Below the pieces are notes generated by a model. That model did not search any database. It saw nothing but the letters and a program-made list of their open reading frames with translations, and had not been told where the DNA came from. A stretch of 64,000 bases of DNA from Variovorax sp. 770b2 (GTDB lineage Bacteria; Pseudomonadota; Gammaproteobacteria; Burkholderiales; Burkholderiaceae_C), in NCBI RefSeq assembly GCF_900115685.1, contig NZ_FOXJ01000007.1, positions 1 through 64,000 of the forward strand. Direction: 5' to 3'. Shown here one piece after another: positions 22,913 through 31,068 of the stretch (position 1 is the stretch's first letter; the number at the start of each line of letters is the position of its first letter). Both the position numbers and the translations under genes were made by a program.

Positions 22913-24973
22913 ATGTTTGTATTGTTTGAAGAAGCCGGCAAGTACCTCGGCGGCCGTGTCCTGTCGGAGGCCGAAGCCTCGGCGCAGGTCGAGCTCGAGA
23001 CCGGCAAGCGCGTCAAGGTCAAGGGCGCCAACATCGTTCTGCGTTTCGAGAAACCGTCCCCGGCCGAGCTGATCGCCGAGGCGCGCACGCTCGCCGCCGC
23101 AATGGACCTCGATCTGGCCTGGGAATTCGCCGCCGAAGGAGAGTTCGGCTTTGCCGACCTGGCCGCCGACTATTTCAGCGACAAGCCCTCGCTCGCCCAG
23201 CAGGCCGCCGCGCTGTTCGCCCTCTTCGAGGCGCCGCACTACTTCCGCCGCGCGGGCAAGGGACGCTTCAAGAAAGCGCCCGCCGAAATCGTGCAGCAGG
23301 CGCTCGCCGCCATCGAGAAGAAGAAAGCCGTCCAGGCGCAGATCGTCGAATGGGCCGGGCAACTGGCCGAGGGCGTGTGCCCGCCGCCGATCCGCGAGCA
23401 GCTTTACAAGATCCTGTTCAAGCCCGACAAGAACGCCCCCGAATACAAGGCCGTGGTCGATGCCGCGCGCGCCACGCAGCGCCCGCCGCTCGACCTCCTG
23501 GAGCGCGCCGGCGCCATCGATTCGCCCTACCAGTTCCACTGGCGCCGCTTCCTGTTCGAGAACTTCCCCAAGGGCACCGGCTTTCCCGCGCTCGCGGCGC
23601 CGGCCATCGTGGACGAACTGCCCGTCGCCACCGGCGTCCAGGCCTTCTCGATCGACGATTCGCAGACCACCGAGATCGACGACGCGCTCTCCGTGCAGGG
23701 CCTGGGCACGGGCACCGTCACGGTGGGCGTGCACATCGCGGCGCCGGCCCTGGCGCTCACGCCGGGCAGTGCCATCGACAACGTGGCGCGCGCGCGCATG
23801 TCGACGGTCTACATGCCGGGCTACAAGATCACGATGCTGCCCGACGACGTGGTGAACACGTACACGCTGCTCGAAGGCGCAGACCGCCCGGCCGTATCGC
23901 TCTACGCACGCTTCGACGAAGCCACGCTGGAGTTGCAAAGCACCGAGACGAAACTCGAACGCGTGCCGATCGTCGCCAACCTGCGCCACGACCAGCTCGA
24001 CAGCGTCGTCACCCAGCCCTGGCTCGAAGACGCCGCGGTCACGAGCCCCGACACGCCCGAAGCCGCCGCCAACCTGCGCGCGCCGCTCTCCTTCCTGTTC
24101 CGCCTGGCCAAGCAATTGAAGGCGCAGCGCGAAGTGGTGCGCGGCAAGCCCGAGAACTTCAACCGGCCCGACTACAACTTCCGCCTCGTCGGCAACGACG
24201 GCAACGAGCCCACCGGCAACGAGCAGGTGCAGATCACGACGCGCCAGCGCGGCGCGCCGCTCGACCTGATCGTCTCGGAAGCGATGATCCTGGCCAACAG
24301 CAGCTGGGGCGGCTGGCTGGGCGAACTGGGCGTGCCCGGTCTCTACCGCAGCCAGGCGAGCCTGGCGCCCGGCATCAAGGTGCGCATGGGCACGCGCGCG
24401 CTGCCGCATGCGGGCCTGGGCGTGAAGAGCTATGCGTGGAGCACCTCGCCGCTGCGCCGCTACACCGACCTGGTGAACCAATGGCAGATCATCGCGGCGG
24501 CCCGCCACGGCAAGACCGCCGCGCTGGCCGCGCCCTTCAAGCCGAAGGACGCCGACCTGTTCTCGATCCTCTCGGGCTTCGATGCGGCCTATGCCACGTA
24601 CAACGGTTACCAGGGCGGCATGGAACGCTTCTGGACGCTCAAGTACCTGCAGCAGAACGGCATCACCGAGCTCGAGGCGACGGTCATCAAGGACATCCCC
24701 AACGGCGCGCTGGTGCGTGCCGATGCGCTGCCGCTGGTGTTCCCGGTGGCCGGCCAGCAGGAACGCGGTGCGCGCCTTCGCGTGAAGCTCGGCGAGATCG
24801 ACGAAATCGCGCTCGACGTGAACGGCACCGTGCTCGAACGCCTCGACACGCCGAAGGCCGATGCCTCGGCCGAGGACGAGAACGGTGAGGACGAAGAAGA
24901 AGTCGCCGGCCCGATCGCCATAGCCGTCGACCTGAGCGACAGCGAGGCCGCGCCGGAAAACACACCTGCATGA
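22913..24973 (+). CDS. RNase II/RNB-family exoribonuclease
   Basis: The 686-residue protein has the RNB catalytic core from about residue 235: 'AFSIDDSQTTEIDDALSV' supplies metal-binding Asp residues, then 'VHIAAPALAL', 'RMSTVYMPGYKITMLPDDVV' and 'YAWSTSPLRRYTDLVNQWQI' (RNA-binding Arg). The N-terminal part resembles the divergent RNB proteins of Burkholderiales, not classical cold-shock domains. The C-terminus is acidic. It would degrade RNA 3' to 5'. Subfamily (RNase II versus RNase R) is not resolved. Confidence 0.9.
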   Translation: MFVLFEEAGKYLGGRVLSEAEASAQVELETGKRVKVKGANIVLRFEKPSPAELIAEARTLAAAMDLDLAWEFAAEGEFGFADLAADYFSDKPSLAQQAAALFALFEAPHYFRRAGKGRFKKAPAEIVQQALAAIEKKKAVQAQIVEWAGQLAEGVCPPPIREQLYKILFKPDKNAPEYKAVVDAARATQRPPLDLLERAGAIDSPYQFHWRRFLFENFPKGTGFPALAAPAIVDELPVATGVQAFSIDDSQTTEIDDALSVQGLGTGTVTVGVHIAAPALALTPGSAIDNVARARMSTVYMPGYKITMLPDDVVNTYTLLEGADRPAVSLYARFDEATLELQSTETKLERVPIVANLRHDQLDSVVTQPWLEDAAVTSPDTPEAAANLRAPLSFLFRLAKQLKAQREVVRGKPENFNRPDYNFRLVGNDGNEPTGNEQVQITTRQRGAPLDLIVSEAMILANSSWGGWLGELGVPGLYRSQASLAPGIKVRMGTRALPHAGLGVKSYAWSTSPLRRYTDLVNQWQIIAAARHGKTAALAAPFKPKDADLFSILSGFDAAYATYNGYQGGMERFWTLKYLQQNGITELEATVIKDIPNGALVRADALPLVFPVAGQQERGARLRVKLGEIDEIALDVNGTVLERLDTPKADASAEDENGEDEEEVAGPIAIAVDLSDSEAAPENTPA

Positions 24974-25022
24974 ACTTCGGCGGAACGTCCGGAGAAGTGC
25001 GCCCCCTGGAGGAGTTTCGAGA

Positions 25023-25874
25023 ATGAACTTCAAGGACCTCAGCACGCTGCAGATTGCACTGGGCGTGTCGGTCATTGCGCATGCCGTGCTGCTGGCGGTG
25101 CGCTTCGTCGATCCCGAATCGTTCAACCGCGCGTTCACCGACACGCCGCTCGAGGTGATCCTGGTCAACAGCAAGACCAAGGAGCGGCCGGACGCCAATG
25201 CCAAGCTGATGGCGCAGACCTCGCTCGCGGGCGGCGGCGACCTCGACAAGGGGCGCGCGACCAGTCCGCTGCCGCCGTCGAGCTTCACCGCCATCGGCGA
25301 TTCATTCGAGGACGCACGGCGCCAGGTCGATGCCCTGCAGGCCGAGCAGATGCAGATGATCACGCAGCTCAGGCGCGACATCGCCGCCATGCCGGTGCGC
25401 GATCCGCGCAACGCGGGCGACCCGACCGAAGCCGCGGCGCAGGAAGAAAAGCGCCGCCAGATGGTCGAACTGCTGGCCCAGATCGAGCGCCGCGTGAACG
25501 AGGAAAACTCGCGCCCCAAGAAACGCTACATCAGCCCGTCCACGCGCGAAGCCGCCTTCGCGGTGTATGTCGACACCATGCTGCGCCGCGTCGAGACCCG
25601 CGCCGCGGAAAACTTCCCCGAGCTGGCCGGCAAGAAGCTGTACGGCGAACTCAAGATGACGGTGACCGTCAACTTCGACGGCAACGTGCTCGCCACCGTG
25701 GTCGACCAGAGCTCGGGCAACATCGCGCTGGACCGCCGGGCGCAGGCCATCGTTCGCAGCACCGGCAACTTCGGCAAGTTCACGACCGCGATGCGCCAGG
25801 AGCAGGCCGACCAGATGGTGATCCAGGGCACGTTCCGCTTCGCGCGCGACGGCACGATGGAAATTTCCCAATAA
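25023..25874 (+). CDS. TonB-family C-terminal domain protein
   Basis: The 283-residue protein has a short cytoplasmic N-terminus, one membrane anchor (about 11-28, 'IALGVSVIAHAVLLAVRFV'), a charged/coiled periplasmic linker with Gln/Arg/Glu heptads (about 93-155) and a C-terminal TonB-like domain ('YGELKMTVTVNFDGNVLATVVDQSSG'). GGAGGAG precedes the ATG. TonB proteins couple the proton-motive force to outer-membrane receptors, but no exbBD is nearby, so it may be a cell-envelope TonB-like protein. It follows the RNB gene by 49 bp. Confidence 0.82.
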   Translation: MNFKDLSTLQIALGVSVIAHAVLLAVRFVDPESFNRAFTDTPLEVILVNSKTKERPDANAKLMAQTSLAGGGDLDKGRATSPLPPSSFTAIGDSFEDARRQVDALQAEQMQMITQLRRDIAAMPVRDPRNAGDPTEAAAQEEKRRQMVELLAQIERRVNEENSRPKKRYISPSTREAAFAVYVDTMLRRVETRAAENFPELAGKKLYGELKMTVTVNFDGNVLATVVDQSSGNIALDRRAQAIVRSTGNFGKFTTAMRQEQADQMVIQGTFRFARDGTMEISQ

Positions 25875-25890
25875 CCGGCAAGGCGCAGCC

Positions 25891-26748
25891 ATGGACCTGT
25901 ACTGCGTCATGGGCAACCCCGTCGAGCACAGCCGCTCGCCGCGCATCCATGCCCGCTTCGCCGAGCTCTGCGGCCAGCAGATGGACTACGGCCGCCGGCT
26001 GATTCCGCTCGGCGCCTTCGCCGAAGGCATTGCCGCGTTCCGCCGCGAAGCCGCCGAGCGCGGCGACAGCGCGCGCGGCTGCAACATCACCGTGCCCTTC
26101 AAGTTCGAGGCCGCCGCGCTGGCGCAGCACACGAGCGCGCGCGCCACGCTTGCGCAGGCGGTCAACACGCTGCGCTTCGAGGCCGACGGCAGCATCCACG
26201 CGGACAACACCGACGGTATCGGCCTGGTCAACGACATCGTGCGCAACGCGGGCGTGCCGCTGGCAGGCAAGGCGCTGCTGCTGATCGGTGCCGGCGGTGC
26301 CGCCGCCGGCGTGCTGGGTCCGCTGCTCGATGCGGGCGCCTCGCGCATCGTGGTAGCCAACCGCACCGTCGACAAGGCGGTCGCGGTGGTCCGGCGCCAT
26401 GCCGCGCTCGCGCTCGGCCATGGCGCCACGCTCGAGGCCTGGGCGCTCGACGAGGTGCCGGGCAGCTTCGACGTGGTGGTCAACGCCACCGCCTCCAGCC
26501 TCGCCGGCGATGCGGTGCCCGTGAGCGCCAAGGTGCTGCGCCCCGGCGCGCTCGCCGTCGACATGATGTACGGCCCCGCGGCCGCGGCCTTCATGGCCTG
26601 GGCCCAAGCGCATGGCGCGGTGCCGCGCGACGGGCTCGGCATGCTGGTCGAGCAGGCGGCGGAATCGTTCGAGATCTGGCGCGGCGTGCGCCCGCCGTCG
26701 GCACAGGTGCTGGCCGAGTTGCGCGCGTCGCTCGCCGCCGGCCACTGA
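25891..26748 (+). CDS. aroE: shikimate dehydrogenase (NADP)
   Basis: The 285-residue enzyme reduces 3-dehydroshikimate to shikimate. 'VMGNPVEHSRSPRIHARFAE' binds shikimate (Ser14/Ser16), 'GCNITVPFKFEA' contains the catalytic Lys, 'NTDGIGLVNDI' the Asp, and 'LLIGAGGAAAGV' is the NADP loop with 'VANRTVDKA' after it. It is 17 bp after the TonB-like gene and 5 bp before mtgA, so co-transcribed. It shares the aromatic pathway with aroG on the other strand. Confidence 0.96.
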   Translation: MDLYCVMGNPVEHSRSPRIHARFAELCGQQMDYGRRLIPLGAFAEGIAAFRREAAERGDSARGCNITVPFKFEAAALAQHTSARATLAQAVNTLRFEADGSIHADNTDGIGLVNDIVRNAGVPLAGKALLLIGAGGAAAGVLGPLLDAGASRIVVANRTVDKAVAVVRRHAALALGHGATLEAWALDEVPGSFDVVVNATASSLAGDAVPVSAKVLRPGALAVDMMYGPAAAAFMAWAQAHGAVPRDGLGMLVEQAAESFEIWRGVRPPSAQVLAELRASLAAGH

Positions 26749-26752
26749 AAAA

Positions 26753-27496
26753 ATGAAGGCCGTGCTGCGCCTCGTCGCCTGTCTCGTGGTGGCGGGCCTC
26801 GCACTCGAGTTGTTCTTCGTGGTGCGCATCGCGGCCATGGCGGTGATCGATCCGCAGAGCACCGCATTCCAGCGCTCCGAGGCCTGGCAGGTCGCCATCC
26901 ACAAGGGCAGCGAGGGCGGCTGGCGCCAGGAGTGGGTGCCGTATGCGCAGATCAACGACACGCTCAAGCGCGCGGTGATCGCGAGCGAAGACGCGGGCTT
27001 CGTCGATCACAACGGCGTGGAGTGGGAAGCCATCGAGCGCGCGCGCCAGCGCAACGTGAAGGCCGAAGAGCTCGCGGCCAAGCGCGCCGCCCGTGCCGCG
27101 GCGCGCGGCAAGCCGGTGCAGCCGGTGCGCCTGCGCGGCGGCTCCACCATCACGCAGCAGTTGGCGAAGAACCTGCTGCTCTCGGGCGAGCGCACGATGC
27201 TGCGCAAGGGCCAGGAGCTGGTGCTCGCGACGCTGCTAGAGGTGTTTCTGGACAAGCGCCGCATCCTGGAGATCTACCTGAACAACGTCGAGTGGGGCGA
27301 AGGCGTGTTCGGTGCCGAGGCCGCGTCGCAGTACTACTTCAAGAAGCCCGCCTCGCGCCTGGGGGCCAACGAGGCCGCGCGGCTCGCGGTGATGCTGCCG
27401 AGCCCGAAGTTCTTCGAGCGCCGGCCCGGCTCGCCGTACCTCAGTGGACGGGCGTCGACGGTCGTGGCGCGGATGCCGTCGGCCGAGCTGCCCTGA
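26753..27496 (+). CDS. mtgA: monofunctional peptidoglycan glycosyltransferase MtgA
   Basis: The 247-residue protein has an N-terminal membrane anchor (about 5-30) and a GT51 domain that polymerises lipid II. The catalytic Glu79 lies in 'VIASEDAGFVDHNGVEW'; 'RGGSTITQQLAKNLLLSGERT', 'ILEIYLNNVEWGEGVFG' and 'LPSPKFFERRPGS' are further motifs. A basic insertion, 'KRAARAAARGKP', lies within the domain before RGGST. Its last 56 bp overlap the convergent DUF2809-like gene. Confidence 0.94.
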   Translation: MKAVLRLVACLVVAGLALELFFVVRIAAMAVIDPQSTAFQRSEAWQVAIHKGSEGGWRQEWVPYAQINDTLKRAVIASEDAGFVDHNGVEWEAIERARQRNVKAEELAAKRAARAAARGKPVQPVRLRGGSTITQQLAKNLLLSGERTMLRKGQELVLATLLEVFLDKRRILEIYLNNVEWGEGVFGAEAASQYYFKKPASRLGANEAARLAVMLPSPKFFERRPGSPYLSGRASTVVARMPSAELP

Positions 27497-27872
27497 CCCC
27501 GAACTTCGCGCGCAGTGCTTCGAGGGCCAGCACGGCCGCGAAGCCGATCGTGTAGGCCGCCACGTCCCACCAGTCGGCCGTGCTGCCCAGCACGATGCGC
27601 AGGGCCCGGTTCGGAATGTGCAGATGCCATGCCGACGCGAGGAACTGGCCCAGCTCCACCGCGCAGCCCACGCCCAGCGCGGCCAATGCGAGCGGCAGGA
27701 CGCGCGCGGCGATGAAGGTCTTGAAGACGAAGTAGACCCACACCACCGCCAGCACGTCGCCGAAGAAACTTCGCAGCCACCCCCAGCGCGCGCCGACGGT
27801 GGCCAGCAGCACAAGAACAATGAACAGGGCCACCGCCCACACCAGTGAAAGAGGATCGAATCGCCATCGCAT
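27441..27872 (-). CDS. DUF2809-like integral membrane protein
   Basis: The 143-residue protein has about four membrane helices. Its C-terminal half, 'AVELGQFLASAWHLHIPNR' and 'ADWWDVAAYTIGFAAVLALEAL', matches the DUF2809 pattern (ELxQ ... WxDxxxYxxG), also faintly like VanZ. Function is unknown. ATG 27872 is used; ATGs at 27884 and 27893 are also in frame. Its 3' end overlaps mtgA convergently, and its 5' end abuts the PlsC-like start, so all three must share regulatory space. Confidence 0.75.
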   Translation of the reverse strand: MRWRFDPLSLVWAVALFIVLVLLATVGARWGWLRSFFGDVLAVVWVYFVFKTFIAARVLPLALAALGVGCAVELGQFLASAWHLHIPNRALRIVLGSTADWWDVAAYTIGFAAVLALEALRAKFGVRAARPTASAPRPSTPVH

Positions 27873-27878
27873 GGCCCG

Positions 27879-27884
27879 TATCAT
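27879..27884 (+). promoter_or_regulatory. putative -10 element (TATCAT) of the PlsC-like gene
   Basis: TATCAT lies 9 nt before the ATG with no ribosome site between. It falls at the start of the divergent DUF2809-like gene. Confidence 0.4.
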
Positions 27885-27893
27885 CGCGCCCAT

Positions 27894-28769
27894 ATGCTGG
27901 CAAAGCTCACAGGTTGGTTGTTGTTGGGAATCGTCCGGTTGCTCACCGGCGCGCAGGCGCGCTGGTACGGCTGCCCACCGAAGGCCGAGCAGCGCATCTA
28001 TTTCGCCAACCACCAGAGCCATGCCGACCTCGTGATGATCTGGGCCGCCCTGCCCGAGGAACTGCGCAGCATCACCCGGCCGATCGCGGCGCGCGACTAC
28101 TGGGCCAACACGCCGGTCAAACGCTGGATCACGACGGAGGTGTTCAACGCGGTGTATGTGGAGCGGGCGGCCACGGCGCCTGCTGCTGCAGCTGCTGCGC
28201 CCGAACCGGTGCAGGCCGGGCCGGCGCCCGAACCTGCTGTAGTTGCGGCGCCGGCCGAGCGCATCGAGCCGTCGATGGAACCGCTGCTGCCGGCCGCGCC
28301 GCCCGTCGCCGAAACCGTGAATGAACTGCAGGGCGAACTCGACCTTCCGGCACCACCACCGCCACCGCCACCGCCGCCCCCACCCGTCGCGCCGCCGCCA
28401 TTCGTTGCGCAGCCGACGCCGCCGGCCGAACCCGTGCCGCCTGCATCCGACCCTCTCGCGCCGCTGGTCGAGGCGCTGCGCAGTGGCGACTCGATCATCA
28501 TCTTTCCCGAGGGCACGCGCGGCCACACGGGCGAGCCGCAGAAGTTCAAGTCCGGCCTCTACACGCTCGCGACGATGTTCCCCGACGTGGTGCTCGTGCC
28601 GGCCTGGATCGACAACGTGCAGCGCGTCATGCCCAAGGGCGAGATCGTGCCGGTGCCCATTCTTTGCTCCGTGACCTTTGGCGCCCCGATCCGGGTGGAA
28701 GACAACGAAGAGCGCCGCCCTTTCCTGGATCGCGCGCGTGCCGCGGTGATCGCATTGCGCGACGTCTGA
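27894..28769 (+). CDS. PlsC-like lysophospholipid acyltransferase with Pro/Ala-rich insertion
   Basis: The 291-residue protein carries PlsC/LPLAT motifs: 'FANHQSHADL' (His40-x4-Asp45 catalytic pair) and 'IIFPEGTRGHTGEP' (residues 202-214). Between them, residues about 92-187 are an Ala/Pro-rich segment with a 14-residue polyproline run, where normal family members have a short connector. The core is therefore about 195 residues. It would acylate lysophosphatidate-like substrates at the membrane. The CdsA-like gene begins 5 bp later, linking it to phospholipid synthesis. Confidence 0.85.
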   Translation: MLAKLTGWLLLGIVRLLTGAQARWYGCPPKAEQRIYFANHQSHADLVMIWAALPEELRSITRPIAARDYWANTPVKRWITTEVFNAVYVERAATAPAAAAAAPEPVQAGPAPEPAVVAAPAERIEPSMEPLLPAAPPVAETVNELQGELDLPAPPPPPPPPPPPVAPPPFVAQPTPPAEPVPPASDPLAPLVEALRSGDSIIIFPEGTRGHTGEPQKFKSGLYTLATMFPDVVLVPAWIDNVQRVMPKGEIVPVPILCSVTFGAPIRVEDNEERRPFLDRARAAVIALRDV

Positions 28770-28773
28770 CGAC

Positions 28774-29763
28774 ATGAACCAGTTCCTGCGCAGCCTCACC
28801 CCGACCCAGCAGGTCGCGGCCCTGTTCCTCATCGTCTTCGGCGTGCTGGTGATCATCAGCACCGCCGCCTTCTTCCTGAGCTTCCGGGAGAAGCGCAACC
28901 CGGTGCACGACGCCACCTGGCAGGCCGAGCTCGCGCACTACCGCGCGCTCCTGGGCACCACCTGGTTCATGGTGGTGATCTTCTGGGTCGGCTGGGCGCT
29001 CGGCGAGACGGTGGCCACCGTGCTGTTCGCGCTGATCTCGTTCTTTGCGCTGCGGGAATTCATCACGCTCTCGCCCACGCGGCGCGGCGACCACCGCAGC
29101 CTGATCCTGGCGTTCTTCGTGGTGCTGCCGATCCAGTTCTGGCTGGTGGCGACGGCGCGCTTCGATCTCTTCACCGTGTTCATCCCGGTCTACGTGTTCC
29201 TCGCGATGCCGGTGGCGAGCGCGCTGGCCAACGACCCGAGCCATTTCCTGGAGCGCAACGCCAAGCTGCAGTGGGGCATCATGGTCTGCGTCTACGGCAT
29301 GAGCCATGTGCCGGCGCTGCTCTTGCTGAGCTTTCCGGGCTACGAGGGCAAGAGCGCGTTCCTCGTGTTCTTCCTGGTGTTCGTGGTGCAGACCTCGGTG
29401 CTGGTGCAGCACGTGATTTCGCGCCGCACGCAGCGTGCGCCGTTCGCGCCCAACGTGAGCCGCAGCTTCAACTGGACCAGCTGGGGCATCGGCATCGTGG
29501 TGGCCAGCCTGGTGGGCGCGCTGTTCTCGTTCATCACGCCGTTCAAGTTCGGACAGGCACTGGCGGTGTCGGTCATCGCCTGCATCGCGGGCTCGATGGG
29601 TCACCTGGTGATGAAGGCGCTCAAGCGCGACCGCGGCATTCCGAACTGGGGCAAGAAGGGCGTGGGCGTGACCGGTGCGAACGGCCTCCTGGACCGCGTC
29701 GATGCGCTGTGCTTCGCGGCACCCATCTTCTTTCACTCGATCCGCTGGTACTTCAACGCCTGA
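28774..29763 (+). CDS. CdsA-like phosphatidate cytidylyltransferase
   Basis: The 329-residue polytopic protein (about eight helices) resembles the YnbB branch of CdsA. The C-terminal signature region reads 'GSMGHLVMKALKRDRGIPNWG' then 'GANGLLDRVDALCFAAP', matching the CdsA pattern S/G-KR-x-GIK ... G-DR-D. It would make CDP-diacylglycerol from phosphatidate and CTP, consuming the product of the acyltransferase just upstream. Because it is the divergent branch, a second housekeeping cdsA probably exists elsewhere. Confidence 0.85.
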   Translation: MNQFLRSLTPTQQVAALFLIVFGVLVIISTAAFFLSFREKRNPVHDATWQAELAHYRALLGTTWFMVVIFWVGWALGETVATVLFALISFFALREFITLSPTRRGDHRSLILAFFVVLPIQFWLVATARFDLFTVFIPVYVFLAMPVASALANDPSHFLERNAKLQWGIMVCVYGMSHVPALLLLSFPGYEGKSAFLVFFLVFVVQTSVLVQHVISRRTQRAPFAPNVSRSFNWTSWGIGIVVASLVGALFSFITPFKFGQALAVSVIACIAGSMGHLVMKALKRDRGIPNWGKKGVGVTGANGLLDRVDALCFAAPIFFHSIRWYFNA

Positions 29764-29766
29764 CCC

Positions 29767-30315
29767 ATGCGAATCCTCGGCATCGACCCCGGCTTGACGA
29801 CCACCGGCTTCGGCGTGGTGGATGCGGACGGCCATGCGCTGCGCTACGTCGCGAGCGGCACCATCAGCACGCGGCACCTGGGCACCGGCAACCTGCCGGC
29901 GCGCCTGAAGGTGCTGTTCGACGGCATCGCGGAAATCGCCGCGCGCTACCAGCCCGATGCGTCGGCGGTCGAGATCATCTTCGTCAACGTCAATCCGCAA
30001 TCGACGCTGCTGCTGGGACAGGCGCGCGGGGCGTGCGTGACCTCGCTGGTGAACAGCAACCTCACGGTGGCCGAGTACACCGCACTGCAGATGAAGAAGG
30101 CGGTCGCGGGCCACGGGCAGGCTGCCAAGGCGCAGGTGCAGGAGATGGTGAAGCGCCTGCTCGACCTGCCCGGGTTGCCCGGCGCCGACGCGGCCGACGC
30201 ATTGGGCATCGCGATCACGCATGCGCAGGTGGGGCGGTCGATGGCGCGGCTGGCCCAGGCGGCGGAACTGTCGAAGACCCATGCCGGCACCTACCGGCAA
30301 GGGCGATCGCGCTGA
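29767..30315 (+). CDS. ruvC: Holliday junction resolvase RuvC
   Basis: The 182-residue endonuclease resolves four-way junctions with RuvAB. The acidic tetrad is Asp7 ('RILGIDPGLTTTGFG'), Glu69 ('AVEIIFVN') and Asp141/Asp144 ('GADAADALGIAITHA'). 'NPQSTLLLGQARGA' is the usual dimer/DNA segment. It starts 3 bp after the CdsA-like gene. ruvAB are not in the window. Its stop is directly adjacent to the stop of the convergent hypothetical gene. Confidence 0.97.
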   Translation: MRILGIDPGLTTTGFGVVDADGHALRYVASGTISTRHLGTGNLPARLKVLFDGIAEIAARYQPDASAVEIIFVNVNPQSTLLLGQARGACVTSLVNSNLTVAEYTALQMKKAVAGHGQAAKAQVQEMVKRLLDLPGLPGADAADALGIAITHAQVGRSMARLAQAAELSKTHAGTYRQGRSR

Positions 30316-30798
30316 CTACCTGCGGAAGTCCAGCCGCCCGTTCGTCCAGCGTCCGTCGATCCGCCGGGTGTCCGCGATCCGGCCGACCCACGGGCGCGTG
30401 ATGTCCGGGCTGCTCAGGTTGATGTAGCGGCCCACGAGCGTGTCGGGTGCGATGTAGCGGACATCGAGCAATGCATGGCGTTCGCCGCCGCCCCAGTCGA
30501 ACAACAGGTAGAAGCGGCCACCGGCCACCTCGACCATCGCCTTGCCTTCCTTCCAGGCCTCTGCGCTGTCGCCGGAGAGGCTCGGATCCACGCCGCCGTT
30601 CCATCGGCTGGACCACGCGCCCGCGATCGAGTCCGGGAATTCATCGAGCACCGCGCCCCATCGCTGCGCATTCGGATCGTCGTTGCCGCCGCCGAGCTCC
30701 ACGCTGTCCGCGAATTCGTCCACATCGGGGCCGTCCGGGTCCGGGGCATCCTGGACGCCGAACGGGTTCCTCGTGGGTTGTTCAGGGTGTGTGTTCAT
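30316..30798 (-). CDS. conserved hypothetical protein
   Basis: The 160-residue acidic protein has a disordered first third ('DPDGPDVDEFADSVELGGG') and a compact C-terminal part with 'GRFYLLFDWGGGERHALLDV', 'DTLVGRYINLSSPDITRPW' and 'RRIDGRWTNGRLDFRR', which looks beta-rich. No signal or helix is present. I do not recognise the family. The start is set at 'MNTHPEQ'; it lies downstream of lpxC and a small membrane protein gene on the same strand. Confidence 0.7.
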   Translation of the reverse strand: MNTHPEQPTRNPFGVQDAPDPDGPDVDEFADSVELGGGNDDPNAQRWGAVLDEFPDSIAGAWSSRWNGGVDPSLSGDSAEAWKEGKAMVEVAGGRFYLLFDWGGGERHALLDVRYIAPDTLVGRYINLSSPDITRPWVGRIADTRRIDGRWTNGRLDFRR

Positions 30799-30864
30799 GG
30801 CGCCATCGTGCGCCTGCGCGCGGCGCACGGCATGCCGTTTCCGGACATGCGAACGGGGAAGAAA

Positions 30865-31041
30865 CTAGGCCACGCGCTCGGCGATCAGCACCGCGAAGAA
30901 GCCGAACGCTGCGAGCAGCGTCCACTTGAGCACGATCCAGCCGACGCGCCGGTACCTGGCCTGTCCGGTGCCCGCATAGAACGCGAACGACACGCCGGCC
31001 ACCAGCAAAAGCAGCAGGATGGCCCAGCGGAAGAGAAGCAT
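30865..31041 (-). CDS. small two-helix membrane protein downstream of lpxC (58 aa)
   Basis: The frame encodes two hydrophobic helices, 'LFRWAILLLLLVAGVSFAFY' and 'VLKWTLLAAFGFFAVLIAE', joined by a basic loop 'QARYRRVG', predicting a cytoplasmic hairpin turn. It begins 27 nt after the lpxC stop on the same strand, so it is probably the last gene of the dcw transcript. It is not SecM, which occupies this position in E. coli. Coding character (hydrophobic periodicity, positive loop) supports it; the function is unknown. Confidence 0.72.
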   Translation of the reverse strand: MLLFRWAILLLLLVAGVSFAFYAGTGQARYRRVGWIVLKWTLLAAFGFFAVLIAERVA

Positions 31042-31068
31042 CGTGGGGGCAGTACCGGCGGAGCTCGC

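Noticed and set aside
21935..25519. 1194-codon minus-strand frame across the yqiA-like, RNB and TonB-like genes
   Set aside because: It is antisense to three well-supported genes and contains no domain.
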